A stretch of 64,000 bases of DNA from Epiperipatus broadwayi. Its lineage: Eukaryota; Onychophora; Udeonychophora; Euonychophora; Peripatidae. The translations under genes and the position numbers were made by a program. Location of the stretch: NCBI GenBank assembly GCA_028023455.1, contig JAQFVV010006541.1:124001-188000 (forward strand), given 5' to 3'. A model generated the notes under the pieces. The model did no database searches. It worked only from the letters and a program-made list of their open reading frames with translations, and was not told where the DNA came from. The first letter of the stretch is position 1; each line of letters opens with the position of its first letter. Positions 23,894-34,435 of the stretch are shown here, in pieces.

Positions 23894-24614
23894 ACTGGCT
23901 TTCCCAATCTGGGGCCGATCTTTAATAAAAACCACATATACCCTGAGTAAATTTCTTTTTTCAAAATGAAATATTTTATCTGTTTACATATAGTCGTATA
24001 CTTTAAATCTTATAAAAGCACTGCCAGAATGAAATAGCACATATATTAAACACTAGAAAGTATAAATAATTTTAAACTGTATTTCGTTAAAAAGAAAGTC
24101 AAAAGGTTGCGATTGATATTTTGTTGTTGATATATATATTATGCTTTTATGTGTATAGGTGCGCACAGCCACGTAAGTTTATGATCGAAATGTGGTGCCT
24201 TACGATCAGTACCTTTGGGAATTACTTCAGTGTAACCCTAAGTATGCATTTCAATCAGTCATAAATAAGTTGGTGGTATTTATAATTGTGCTGCAAATAT
24301 ACACGTTTAAACCCATTATTTCTTAAAACATATTTATCTCAATGCAACCTTATTTAAATAAATAATTTATAAAATTTGCTTGTCATGCCGTGTGTAAAAA
24401 TAAAATGTATATAAAAAAAATAATAATAGAATTCTTATGGGGAGGAGGCGTAGACGTAAATGGTCCTTAGGAAAGTGATAGTAAACATGTTTTTTATATA
24501 TAGTCTTTATACTAACCGAATGTTTGTAAATTTTGTTAGTCATGTACCGTAATTACTAACCCTAAGTAAAATTTTTTTTTTTGATCATTTTTTTTTTGAG
24601 CAACTTTACTGATA
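23894..24614. other. Non-coding interior of giant-LTR copy 1
   Basis: Homologous along its length to 61467-62205 (shared GGGCCGATCTTTAATAAA, GGTGCCTTACGAT, GGGAATTACTTCAGTGTAAC, GGGGAGGAGG). No open frame of note. The purine-rich GGGGAGGAGGCG lies about 180 bp before the 3' LTR rather than next to it. Confidence 0.8.
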
Positions 24615-26830
24615 TGTAACGAGCACAGACGTTCGTTACATTGTTTTTTTATTTATTTATTAAACATGAAAGTAAATTAAAAAGTTCGCATTTAAAAATT
24701 TTCTTTAAGAATTAAAAATTGAAATTAAATATCATCTTAAACTCTTATATATTAAATCGCACAGATAATGAAAAATTATTAAAATAAAACTTTATTAAAG
24801 AAAAAGTATTTTAAAACTAAATTTTAAAAAGATTTGGAAATAAAATTATATCTTTAAATTTATCTTTAAATATATCTTTGATTTGGAAAACAGGTTAATT
24901 AATCAGAAATGGAAATGATAAATTTAATTAGTCAAATGTAAACCAGCCTTGGGCATTTAAATGTAAAAACATCGGTCAGATAGGAAAACAATAGAAACAA
25001 ATAGCCAATGAAAGAAATCCATCGGGAAATCGGACCTCAGCGAAAGGATCATCACATCGATGACATAATGCCAAGTCAATCCTTCGAATACATATAAAAG
25101 GAAAATTTGGAAATTATTAATCAGTGAGTTATTATGATTATTACGATGTGACAGATAGATGTTAGTGCGGAGGTGCGGGAGAAGAGATTGAAGGACGCAC
25201 GTTCAATCCCTTCAGTTGTTATAAAATGGAAAAATGAAACATCGCTTTTCTTATATTCAGAGGACCACAGGATCATCGGGAAATTTAACGCTGGATTTCA
25301 AACGGCAAGCAATTGTAAAAGATGAACATTTCTAAAACCGTAAGAACTTTCTAAGATATAACGAACAATATTAATTTGAAAACACTAAGAACTTTAAATT
25401 TTAAACTTTCCTAGTATTTAATTGTTACAAATAGAATCCTATCTGACCAAACTAAATTCTTTATTAATAGTGTTATTTGATGTATTTTTTTTCTTATTTA
25501 TGTAAAATCATTTCCATTTATTTATTTTTTATTCTTTAAGTTTTTATCATGATTTTTTTTGTTTTTCGTTAAATTAATTATATAAATGTTAAACTTAAGT
25601 CGGGCGTGAATGGCTGTATAGATTTGTAAAGTTATATTAGGGGAGGGTAATCTTAGGTTATTTGTGTCGTTGTTAGATTGGGTCAATGGATTGGATATAT
25701 TGATGTAGTTAGTAGATGTAGTCGGAGATTCGCTACTGGCAGAATCGCTTCATACGCCGCACTCTCCCGTTTTGCCTATGGAAGGAATTATAAGACGCAG
25801 AGCGCAGTTCCTTTCTATGGAGTTTTTTTTTTTATTGTTCTTCTCGTTAGATAGAAGTAATATTCCTGTCTAATGAGAGTCAATATCTTCTCTTAACCTT
25901 TTTGGTGCTGCCGTATTCCGTATTACATTGAATACATCGATGCATCAGATGGATTGGTGCCAGTTTGACTGCGAATTTTAGCCTAAGGTTAAATAGGGAC
26001 AGAATATTTTATTTTCAAATGCAAATCTATGTGGTCTATTCATACTTGACCCTAAATAAAAAAATGCATTAAATTTAAGTTGTTATAGACGCTTGCATGA
26101 ATTGGTTATCGGTTAAGTATGTTTTGGGTTTTCATATTTCATCAAAATATATAGACATTCGATAAAGAATGATACCTTACGGTGAGTATCTAAAATGTAT
26201 TTATTCGGATGTCTTTTAAGTTATTGGTGACAATGCAAGTATCTTATGGTGAATACTATTGGGTTACGTATAAATTTCCCTCCGCAATTGTCAGTAATCA
26301 ATAATTTTGTATTTTGATCGTTTATGTTTACTTTGAAATGTTTTTGACCGTGAAATCTATGTAACCGATCTATATTCAACATTATAAACAAGCTTTCATA
26401 AATTTATCTGTGCGAACTTAATTAAAATGTAAAATTAGAATATAATAGTAATTAAATGTAAATTAAAGTCAAAAATCAAAGTTAAAAATAATGTTAAATG
26501 TTAAAATGTAAACTAATACTAAAATAATTTTAAATCTTATATATATGTGCATAAATAAATGTTTGTATGCTAATTACTGGCAGTGGCTTATTTTATTTAT
26601 TTTTTAATGTTGAAATCTAATTAGATAAGATATGATATTATTAAATCTCTGCTACTCCCTGAGCTAGTGACATGGGCTAACGACCGGAACCAAAATATTT
26701 TAAAAAAAAATTTTTTTTTTTTTTTTTTAATTACATATCTGCCTACTTTATAAATTTTTCTAGGTTCAAATGCCTAGGTGGAGCCTTGTAGTGCAGATTA
26801 CGTTAAGTCACATTTCTCTGGATCGTTACA
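24615..26830 (+). repeat. 3' LTR of giant-LTR copy 1
   Basis: Complete 2.2-kb LTR, TGTAACGAG...GGATCGTTACA, followed by ATATATATATA. Very similar to the left LTR apart from scattered substitutions and the deletion there. Confidence 0.88.
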
Positions 26831-26928
26831 ATATATATATATACAACATCATGTGAAAATTTTACCAAATCTGATGTGATGTGATGTATTTGGCTTCTCC
26901 TTAAATAAAGTCAAGAATATCTCAGGAA

Positions 26929-27640
26929 CTATGCCCAGATAAACCTGTTAGCCACTTTATTTTCCATTCCCCACTCTAATTCTGCCCCATCCCCTTTCCA
27001 CAACATAATCTTTGTCAACTCTATGTCCTTTAAATCTAAATCCCCCTTATCTTTTCGTAAAACCAGCATAAAAACTACTAACTCACTTTCTGTATTGTCA
27101 CTTTGTTCATACCTATTCTCCCATAACTTCATTATCTGTACCCTTTCTGCTTTCAAGCATTTACCTTCAATCAACAGATGCCTAATATTTTCTATACCTT
27201 CCTTACACAATTTGCACACTAAATCACCCATAGTTTTCCATTTACATGTATATTCTCTTGTTGCTAAAGATCCCATTCGAGCCTTAAACAATAAACTACT
27301 TTCCTTACTGTTATCATAAAATAACTCACTTCCAATATTCCATTTACTTCTATATATATTTAAACTCTTCTTACCCTCCATACTACTTCTCCATCTCTCC
27401 AACTCCCTATTTTTTATTAATGCTTCTATTCTTTTAACCCATTCCTTACCACTATAACAATCCTCCTAACACAATCATCCCACCTTTTATACAAGTATAC
27501 CAATATAAATTCTTTATCCAAATCTTTTGCATACCGCATTACCTTTCTCACCCATCTTGTTAACTGCCCTTTACTCATAACCCAATTAAACACTATTTTT
27601 GGCTATTCTTTTACTATCCATAAACTGCAACCTACCAAAC
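26929..27640 (-). pseudogene. CR1-type LINE C-terminal region with Cys/His cluster
   Basis: The minus strand encodes a basic helical region ending with CKLCKEGIENIRHLLIEGKC, a CxxC...H...C arrangement common near the end of LINE ORF2 proteins and presumed to bind nucleic acid. The part upstream of 27402 is frameshifted but readable (WVKRIEALIKNRELERWR near 27430). The frame ends at 26929, about 85 bp before the element terminus. Confidence 0.75.
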
Positions 27641-27648
27641 ATTTTCAT

Positions 27649-29233
27649 TTAACTTTTTGCATCTCTTATATAGAAACTTGACCATCCCATTTCTCCTTGA
27701 ATTGCCTCCTTTGCTGTCCACATCTCTGCATCTAATGCATGTCTTCCTACTTCCCTTTGTACTTTCTCTAAATAATCTTTTAAAATCCTTTTACTAACAC
27801 ATAATGCATCATTACCATATGTTAACCCTACTACTGCAACTCCCTTCCATACAATTCTAGCTATATAATATTTATTATATGAAAATACTGTTACTTTCTT
27901 TACCAAACCTTTTCTTTTCTTTGCTTCATTTACCAATTTTTTCTCCCATTCAACCAAGCAATTTTTCTGATTACATAAGATGATTCCCAAATACCTATAT
28001 TTATCCACCGCACTTAACTTTATATCCCCCAATAAAAAAACTACATCCTCTCTTTCCCCAGTATTAACCATCATTATATTTGATTTTTCTTCACTAAATT
28101 TAATCTCCATCTCTTTACCCACCCTTGCACATGTCCTCAACATAATATCCATATCTTCTCTTTTTTCTGCACATAAAAAGATATCATCTGCAAAAAAAAA
28201 GACCCGACAAAGTATATACTCCTTTGCCACCTATTAATGGTATCTCTACCCCTCTTCCTAGTCTTTCTATTGCTTTTTCCATTTCACTCAAAAACAACAA
28301 AAACAAAATTGGTGACATAGGGCATCCTTGCCTTAATCCCACTCCATTTTTAACTTTAACTGATTCTATATACCCTAATTGGTAAGTATAATAATTATTT
28401 TCATATAATTTCTTAATAATATTTACTAAAGCTTCATCCATTCCCAAATTGGCTAATCTTACCCATAATCTATTTCTATTTACTCTATCATATGCTTTCT
28501 CTATATCTATAAAACTCATATATAACGATCTACCTGAATTCCTACTCATCTCCATAAGTTGTGTAACTACAAACAAACTATCTCCTATATGCCTATCTGA
28601 CCTAAAACCTCTTTGCATTTTCCCCACTACATTATTCTCTTCCATCCATTTTACAACTCTTCCAGCTACCATATATGCGAAAACTTTATATAAAACTGAT
28701 GTTACCGCTATCGGTCTATAATTATCTAACTTTCTATGATCCTTACCATTTCCTTTAAATAATAATATTATTCTTGTATTACTCCAACTACCCAGAAAAA
28801 CTGTCTTCTGCACCATTTTATTAAAACATGATAATAACTTTGCTTTTGCTCTATGCCCTAAATTCATTACCATCTCTGCTGCCCATCCATCTAAACCTCT
28901 CGCCTTTCCATTTTTCAATCTCTTTCCTGCCTCATTCAATTCATTTTTTGTGAACCTAATATTCCCACTACTAACTGCTTTCATGTTTTCTATCACTAAT
29001 TCCTTCACATCTAACATCTTTTCTGTATCCATTACATATCTATTTAAGATTTTCTCTAGTTTGCCTCTAGAGCTACATTCTATTCCCTCATCATCTATTA
29101 ATACTATCTCTCTTTCCCATACATTTTTCCTTTTAATGTAATTCCAAAATTTTTTACTCCCATCTCTTCCACTTTTATTAATATCCTCCAACAATTTATT
29201 ATTTAACTTCATCCTCTCTCTATAATTATTCAT
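27649..29233 (-). pseudogene. CR1-type LINE reverse transcriptase
   Basis: The first block (29233-28184) holds KARGLDGWAAEMV, NYRPIAVTSVLYKVF, FIDIEKAYDRVNR and GLRQGCPMSPILF. After one frameshift near 28200 in an A-run the second block has the catalytic FFADDIFLC box and KYRYLGIIL, followed by the thumb. Order and motifs are those of non-LTR RTs. Length and content are complete for the domain. Confidence 0.88.
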
Positions 29234-29253
29234 TTTAGCTAGCTTCTTCTTTT

Positions 29254-30404
29254 CTAAGTACTTTTCCCATTTAGCATTAATATCATTTTTACTTTCTTTA
29301 TTCTTAATAGCACACTTATATTCTCTGCATGCTTTTTCCTCTCTTTTACACTTTTACTAACTCTCATTTTTTTATTACTTTTATTCTTCTTCATATTCTT
29401 GACTAAAACCCTATTTGCCACTTTTTCTACTTCACCACACCAGTTCTTATACTCATCCCCAACCAACTGCTCCATGGTTTCTTCAACTTTTATTTTATAC
29501 TCTTCCAACTTATTCCTATCATTCACTCTCCATCCACATCTTTCACTATTATTTCTACCTTTATTTCTATCCTCCATCACATTATACCATTTCTATTACA
29601 ATAAAGTTATGATCACTATTACACACTCTCTCTTCATTATCAAACACCTTAATTTTTCGTATTTTATTCATTCCCTCTTTCTCTACCAATACTTAATCTA
29701 TTGTGTGAAATACATTATTCCTAGACCATGTGTATTGTCCATCATATACATTTGATAAATTCCCAATGCTCAAATTTACTCTTTGACAAAATTCCTTCAA
29801 AAACTGACCATTCTTATTATCTACATCATCAATTTCTTCAATATGCCCATTCATATCCCCTATAACCATTATTCTCTTCCCCTTTTCTTTAAAACTATGT
29901 ATATCCTTAACTAGGCATTCATATATACTATTGTTCCACTCCATTACAGTTTGACTATCTCCAGTGGCGATATACACTACAGCCACCATCCATTCTTGTC
30001 TACTCAACCTTATTTCAAACCACAAATGTTCTTGACATTTAACAGTATTTAAATTTTTTTTCGATATAACACCTATACCACCACCCCTTTTTTCTTTTCT
30101 GTTTATACCCTGCCATACTACCTCTTCGAAAATAGGTTCTTCTTCTTCTCTTATGAGTTTCCACTACTGCTAATACCTCAAGCCCTTCATTTTCAATTGC
30201 TTTATTTAATTCCAGCCATTTTTCTGGTCTCCTACCACCTTGCATATTCAAAAACCCAATTTTAACAAGTTCTTCTTTCCTAACTACTCTTTTATAAATT
30301 CTTTTGCTTCCTTCTTCTCCATTACGTTTATAACACACTTTCTTACCACTAATCTTACAAAACCATTCCCTCTCCACATCTATACTTATATTTAAATCAA
30401 CCAT
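29254..30404 (-). pseudogene. CR1-type LINE endonuclease (APE-like)
   Basis: Begins about 30404; KIGFLNMQGG and VLAVVETH are the first catalytic motifs. A frameshift near 30150 shifts to a frame containing GGGIGVISKK, then WMVAVVYIATG, IMVIGDMNGHI and YTWSRNN. At about 29699 a stop replaces the residue after HTID, and SDHNFIVIEM (last EN motif) follows near 29600 in the same frame. The rest is the EN-RT linker. Nuclease use at the target is by family knowledge; this copy is broken. Confidence 0.82.
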
Positions 30405-30478
30405 CTTTTGCTTATTTCTTATATCCCCTCCATTCTTCTTCTTTTTGATAATATTTCAATTTAAAAGCCCACCTCCCT

Positions 30479-31117
30479 TTAAAGGTTTCCCGAATTATAT
30501 TCTTTAAATATCAGACTCCCTAAAACTTCACTTCCTTGTTTTCCTAAGTGCAAACCATCTTTACTAGACAACTCCCTCTTTCCAATAAACCAATCCCATA
30601 CATCGACAAACACAACATTTTTTCTCTCACACAATTTTTTCACTCTCTCATTTATAGAACATGCCCTATCTAATAAATGACTCTTATCAAATCTTGGTAA
30701 AAGTCCCACTACTCCTACTCTTCCTTTAATCTCTCTCAAATTCCTAATCAATTCTACATACTCATCCATTACTTTCTCTGATGGCTCTAACAAATTATTA
30801 GTCCCTACCATTACATATACATCTCTACTACCTTGCTTTCTTACTTTATCTGTCACATCCCTAATTTTTACTCCAGGCAAACATACTCTAACATACCTGC
30901 TTCTATTTTCTCTTGCAATTATATCCCCACATTCTCTTATTAGTGAATCTCCTATCAATACTGCCTCATAATCTACTTTCTCTACTCCATCTTTAACCTT
31001 TTCTACCACCTGAATTTCCTTATCCATTTCTTCCTTATCATTTCTACTCAATAATTCCTTTATCTCCTCACACTTTGTCTCTAACAATTTTAACTTTACT
31101 TCTACTCCAAACAACAA
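30479..31117 (-). CDS. CR1-type LINE ORF1: SGNH/GDSL esterase-type protein
   Basis: An uninterrupted 212-codon frame. After a short N-terminal helix (residues 5-45) comes an SGNH hydrolase fold signature: block I VLIGDSLI (Gly55-Ser58), CLPGV (79-83), block III VGTNNL (104-109) and the terminal DGLHL (187-191) with catalytic Asp and His. The oxyanion Gly and Asn are present, so the active site looks complete. CR1-clade ORF1 esterases are known; their role in retrotransposition is not settled, possibly membrane or RNP interaction. It is the only intact frame of this LINE. The start codon sits inside the left arm of the hairpin at 31099-31275. Confidence 0.85.
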   Translation of the reverse strand: MLFGVEVKLKLLETKCEEIKELLSRNDKEEMDKEIQVVEKVKDGVEKVDYEAVLIGDSLIRECGDIIARENRSRYVRVCLPGVKIRDVTDKVRKQGSRDVYVMVGTNNLLEPSEKVMDEYVELIRNLREIKGRVGVVGLLPRFDKSHLLDRACSINERVKKLCERKNVVFVDVWDWFIGKRELSSKDGLHLGKQGSEVLGSLIFKEYNSGNL

Positions 31118-31307
31118 TTGAACTGCCCTTTAGCTGCCAAGTTTGGTAACTTTTACAACCAGAGAGTGGACAACCTCTTAATGTATTTTAGATCTTTTTA
31201 TATACACTCTCCTATTGTAAAAGTTATTGAACTTGGAAGCTAGAGGGCAGTTCAATTGTTGTTTGGAATAGATGTTATAAAATTTTCACATGATGTTGTA
31301 TTTATTC
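31099..31307 (+). repeat. Inverted repeat at LINE 5' end plus mini-copy of LINE terminus
   Basis: Arm 31099-31159 (from TCTACTCCAAACAAC) is the imperfect reverse complement of 31213-31275. Directly after the right arm, TAAAATTTTCACATGATGTTGT (about 31282-31303, 22 bp) is the exact reverse complement of the LINE's opposite end (about 26843-26864). The simplest reading is a short, internally deleted copy of the same LINE on the plus strand, head-to-head with the long one. Seen alone, the LINE appears to be flanked by 22-bp inverted repeats. Confidence 0.75.
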
Positions 31308-33198
31308 ATTATTAAAATATTATTAATCATTTATATATATATTGTGACCTTTGGTTTTGACTAAAGAAACCAAAAATCAATGAGTTGAGGGCAATGCTGG
31401 CTCTTTGAACAGTTTGAAAAGTAAAATCCCCCCCCCCCTCATTGAAGAATTTCAGATCAAATGAAACTCAGAATAGATGTTTTTTTAAGAAATTAAAAAT
31501 TCGTATAATGCTTGTACGACATATAAATAAAATTATGTATTTAGTCTATTAAAAATAAGAAAATCTAATATATGTGTGTTGAGTGTGTGAGAGGGGAATA
31601 GAGCTCCCACATACAACAAAATTGTGAATATGTTTATTTATAAAGGTTTAAGTGTTGAATTGCACAAATAATATTATTTGAAAAGTGAAAGTTTAATATA
31701 TGAATACGTCAGGAAATCTAACTTGCTTGTAATAGTATTTGTTTAAAATTTACTTTAGCGGGATAGCTATATGAAAAAAAACTATAAAATAATTTTAAGG
31801 CTATTTGAAATTCATTAAAAGCAGATAGTGAAGATGATTAATAAATATGTGAGTATGCATGTGTGTGTGATACATGGAATTTTAATTATAGGAACAATCC
31901 CAAAATTTTATATATCATGTAATTTATCATTGGAAAGTGGATTGAGAGAACATTTATTTCATACTAGTTTTAAATAAATTAATAATTATATTCATTCATA
32001 AATTTTACATCAAAAATTTAGTCTACACTTTTAATTAAAAAAAAATTTCTCTCAACTTATTCCAACATTTTTTTTTTAAACTTTGAGGTGGAAAATCTTA
32101 AGCACACCATGTGGGGTAGGCATCATTGTGAATAATTATTGTCAAAATTAAGTTTGATAAGACAATTCGCATGTAATACCAAAGGGCAAAGATTAAATAG
32201 GTAGGTTAGAGGATAATGGACAATCAAGTCTATAAAAGGGACAATACATTGGATGTGTGTTATTCTTTCTCTAAATTGTTCATGTTTTATTTGCATGTAA
32301 GTCAATTTTTACTTCTTTTTTTTTTTTTGGCAAAGTTATATTCATCGATGGTTACCATCTTTTGACTTATGAATTATTTAAAAGTATAGTATAATTATAT
32401 AATGTGTCCTTAAACAACAAAATTAGACACACTGGATCTCCTCCAGAAGTCAATTATAACTGAAATTGCCAGCACAACAAAAGTTAGTAAATCATGACTA
32501 ATACAATGCATCGAACCCAGATACTCCAATCTACCCAGTGCAAGATATTTCAGGTAAAAAAAATTTGTTGATATTGATTCTGTCAAAAATGTTTCCCATA
32601 TGATGCTTAGATGGATGTGTTTAATAAAGTGTAAGAGAAGACTGAAAGAACAATGACTTTAATTGTGCATCTGTGCTGTATTGAGGATAAAGACATAACC
32701 AAATCTGAGCAATATATTCTTATTATTACATACTTTTATTAGAGAACACTTTATGTTCTTGTATGAAAATATTTTTAACAGCAAATTTTAGAATTCATGT
32801 CAGAATAACTTAAATAGAAGTAAAAAAGGAATAAACATTAGATGAAAGATTTAATGAAAGTTATTATAAATGTGCAATGATGAGTATCAAGTCTAAGCTG
32901 AATATTTGATTAGAATTGATAAAAATTTAATAAAGAAAAGGAATAACCCAGGCAATGATTCAATTCATCAAAGGTGAGGAATCAAACCCTACTAACAAAT
33001 GACTATGGGATAAATGATATTGCAAAGGTATACTTTTCTATGATGAATTAATAATTGAGCTAGGATCCTAACAAGTAATGTAAAATATACATCTCAAAAT
33101 TCATTTCAGCACAAATATATTGCAACTTGGATACTTTAAATTTGCTAAGACATGGCTATGTATCAACTTCCTTAGGATAAATTGGGTATTGAAACATG
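31308..33198. other. AT-rich non-coding stretch
   Basis: No gene. A B-box-like sequence on the minus strand (GGGTTCGATGC, about 32508-32518) may be tRNA-derived debris. TGTGACC after an AT run at 31342 resembles an LTR start, but no partner end was found. Confidence 0.45.
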
Positions 33199-33330
33199 GA
33201 TAAACTTTAAACAATTCAAAACAAAGCAAAACTCTCTATACAGTAGTGCCATTTTGTGCCAACAAGAGCAATCAATGGATGCCAGAAGGCTTGTGCATAA
33301 AATCCCTATCTAGTGCCTACTCATCATATA

Positions 33331-33372
33331 TCCCCAGACTAGTTTCTGGCTTGTGGTCTTCATCAGTGAAGA
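33331..33372 (-). ncRNA. Hammerhead ribozyme motif, array 2 unit 1
   Basis: Minus strand: stem I TCTTCA with TGGGGA, core CTGATGA, a weak stem II region (AGACCACAAGCCA), core GAAA, stem III AC/GT around TA, GTC. Core and stems I and III are intact; stem II has lost a pair relative to unit 3 (GAC in place of GGC). Predicted cleavage is next to plus position 33337. Confidence 0.72.
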
Positions 33373-33778
33373 GCATTGGATCTGAGAGCACTGTACTTAG
33401 ATCTTAGGATCTAATGCAACCCTACAGCAGCCACCTTTTAACTCTACTTAATTACAAAACTATGAGAATGAAATTGAAAATACATTAATATTTTCAATCC
33501 AAGCTCAATAGCTTATAAAGTCATATGGGTCTGAACTCAATTCAGCACCCATACATTTTGGTGTCTATGGCTCTTTAGCCACTATCCTTTTAGGCAGGAT
33601 TGTTGTTAAACCACTAAACATCACGATCACTATCTCATACTAGCACATAATTGTTATTAAGCAATTCAAAACAAAGCAAAACTCTATACAGTAGTGCCAT
33701 CTTGTGCCAACAAGAGCAATCAATGAATGCCAGAAGGCTTGTGCATAAAATCCCTATCTAGTGCCTACTCATCATATA

Positions 33779-33820
33779 TCCCCAGACTAGTTTCTGGCTT
33801 GTGGTCTTCGTCAGTGAAGA
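33779..33820 (-). ncRNA. Hammerhead ribozyme motif, array 2 unit 2
   Basis: As unit 1 but with core CTGACGA (the variable N7 position is C, which the consensus allows). Same weakened stem II. Lies 448 bp from the unit 1 site. Confidence 0.72.
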
Positions 33821-34229
33821 GCATTGGATCTGAGAGCACTGTACTTAGATCTTAGGATCTAATGCAACCCTACAGCAGCCACCTTTTAACTCTACTTAAT
33901 TACAAAACTATGAGAATGAAATTGAAAATACATTAATATTTTCAATCCAAGCTCAATAGCTTATAAAGTCATATGGGTCTGAACTCAATTCAGCACCCAT
34001 ACATTTTGGTGTCTATGGCTCTTTAGCCACCACTATCCTTTTAGGCAGGATTGTTGTTAAACCACTAAACATCATGATCACTATCTCATACTAGCACATA
34101 ATTGTTATTAAGCAATTCAAAACAAAGCAAAACTCTATACAGTAGTGCCATCTTGTGCCAAGAAGAGCAATCAATGAATGCCAGAAGGCTTGTGCATAAA
34201 ATCCCTATCTAGTGCCTACTCATCCTATA

Positions 34230-34271
34230 TCTCCAGACTAGTTTCTGGCTTGTGGCCTTCAACAGTGAGGA
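34230..34271 (-). ncRNA. Hammerhead ribozyme motif, array 2 unit 3 (core mutated)
   Basis: Stem II is well paired (GGC/GCC), stem III and GTC are kept, but the core reads CTGTTGA, a change at invariant A6 that should abolish cleavage. Lies 451 bp from the unit 2 site. It preserves what is probably the ancestral stem II. Confidence 0.7.
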
Positions 34272-34435
34272 ACCTTGGATCTGAGAGCCTTCTGGCATCC
34301 ATTGGTTGCTCTTGTTGGCACAAGATGGCACTACTGTATAGAGAGTTTTGCTTTGTTTTGAATTGTTTAATAACAATTATGTGCTAGTATGAGATAGTGA
34401 TTATATGATGTTTAGTGGTTTTATAGATAAACTTT

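Larger units (their letters stand above)
21932..26830 (+). mobile_element. Giant-LTR element, copy 1 (non-coding interior)
   Basis: LTR-like direct repeats begin TGTAACGAGCACAGA-GTTCG and end CGTTACA. The left LTR (21932-23893) lacks about 260 bp near its 3' end; the right LTR (24615-26830, about 2.2 kb) is complete. The interior is only about 720 bp and has no open frame. After the left LTR, TGGCTTTCCCAATCTGGGG resembles the primer-binding block of the related copy at 61468. The right flank is (AT)n but the left flank is not, so no target duplication is visible; recombination between copies may explain this. Confidence 0.82.
26842..31200 (-). mobile_element. CR1-type LINE with esterase ORF1, several frameshifts
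   Basis: Minus-strand order: ORF1 with an SGNH-esterase domain, APE-type endonuclease, RT, and a C-terminal Cys/His cluster. ORF1 esterases are characteristic of CR1-related LINEs. The 3' end in element sense carries CATCACATCACATC-type repeats (26872-26890). Five or more frameshifts or stops make the copy inactive, but all domains are readable. The element abuts (AT)n at its 3' side and a hairpin at its 5' side. Confidence 0.85.
33209..34425 (-). mobile_element. Retrozyme-like tandem array 2 (three HHR units of about 450 bp)
   Basis: Three direct units (starts near 33209, 33660, 34112) share a hammerhead motif, AAGTCATATGGGTCTGAACT and CTTTTAGGCAGGATTG. The third unit breaks off at about 34285 and is followed by an inverted partial copy (34286-34425), so the right end mirrors the left. 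The whole array is flanked by the direct 10-bp duplication GATAAACTTT (33199-33208 and 34426-34435), which shows that tandem plus inverted parts inserted as one event. No protein is encoded. Units share CATATGGG-CTGAACT-AATTCAG with array 1 at a similar distance from the ribozyme, so the arrays are related families. Confidence 0.87.

Noticed and set aside
21932-26830. Target duplication around giant-LTR copy 1
   Set aside because: Left flank reads TTAAT-like LINE sequence and right flank ATATAT; no match, so none is claimed.
29399-29755. Plus-strand frames across the CR1-type LINE
   Set aside because: Antisense shadows of the minus-strand endonuclease; low-complexity composition.
31342-31370. 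TGTGACC after (AT)n as the start of another LTR
   Set aside because: No matching ..GGTCACA end followed by AT repeats was found nearby.
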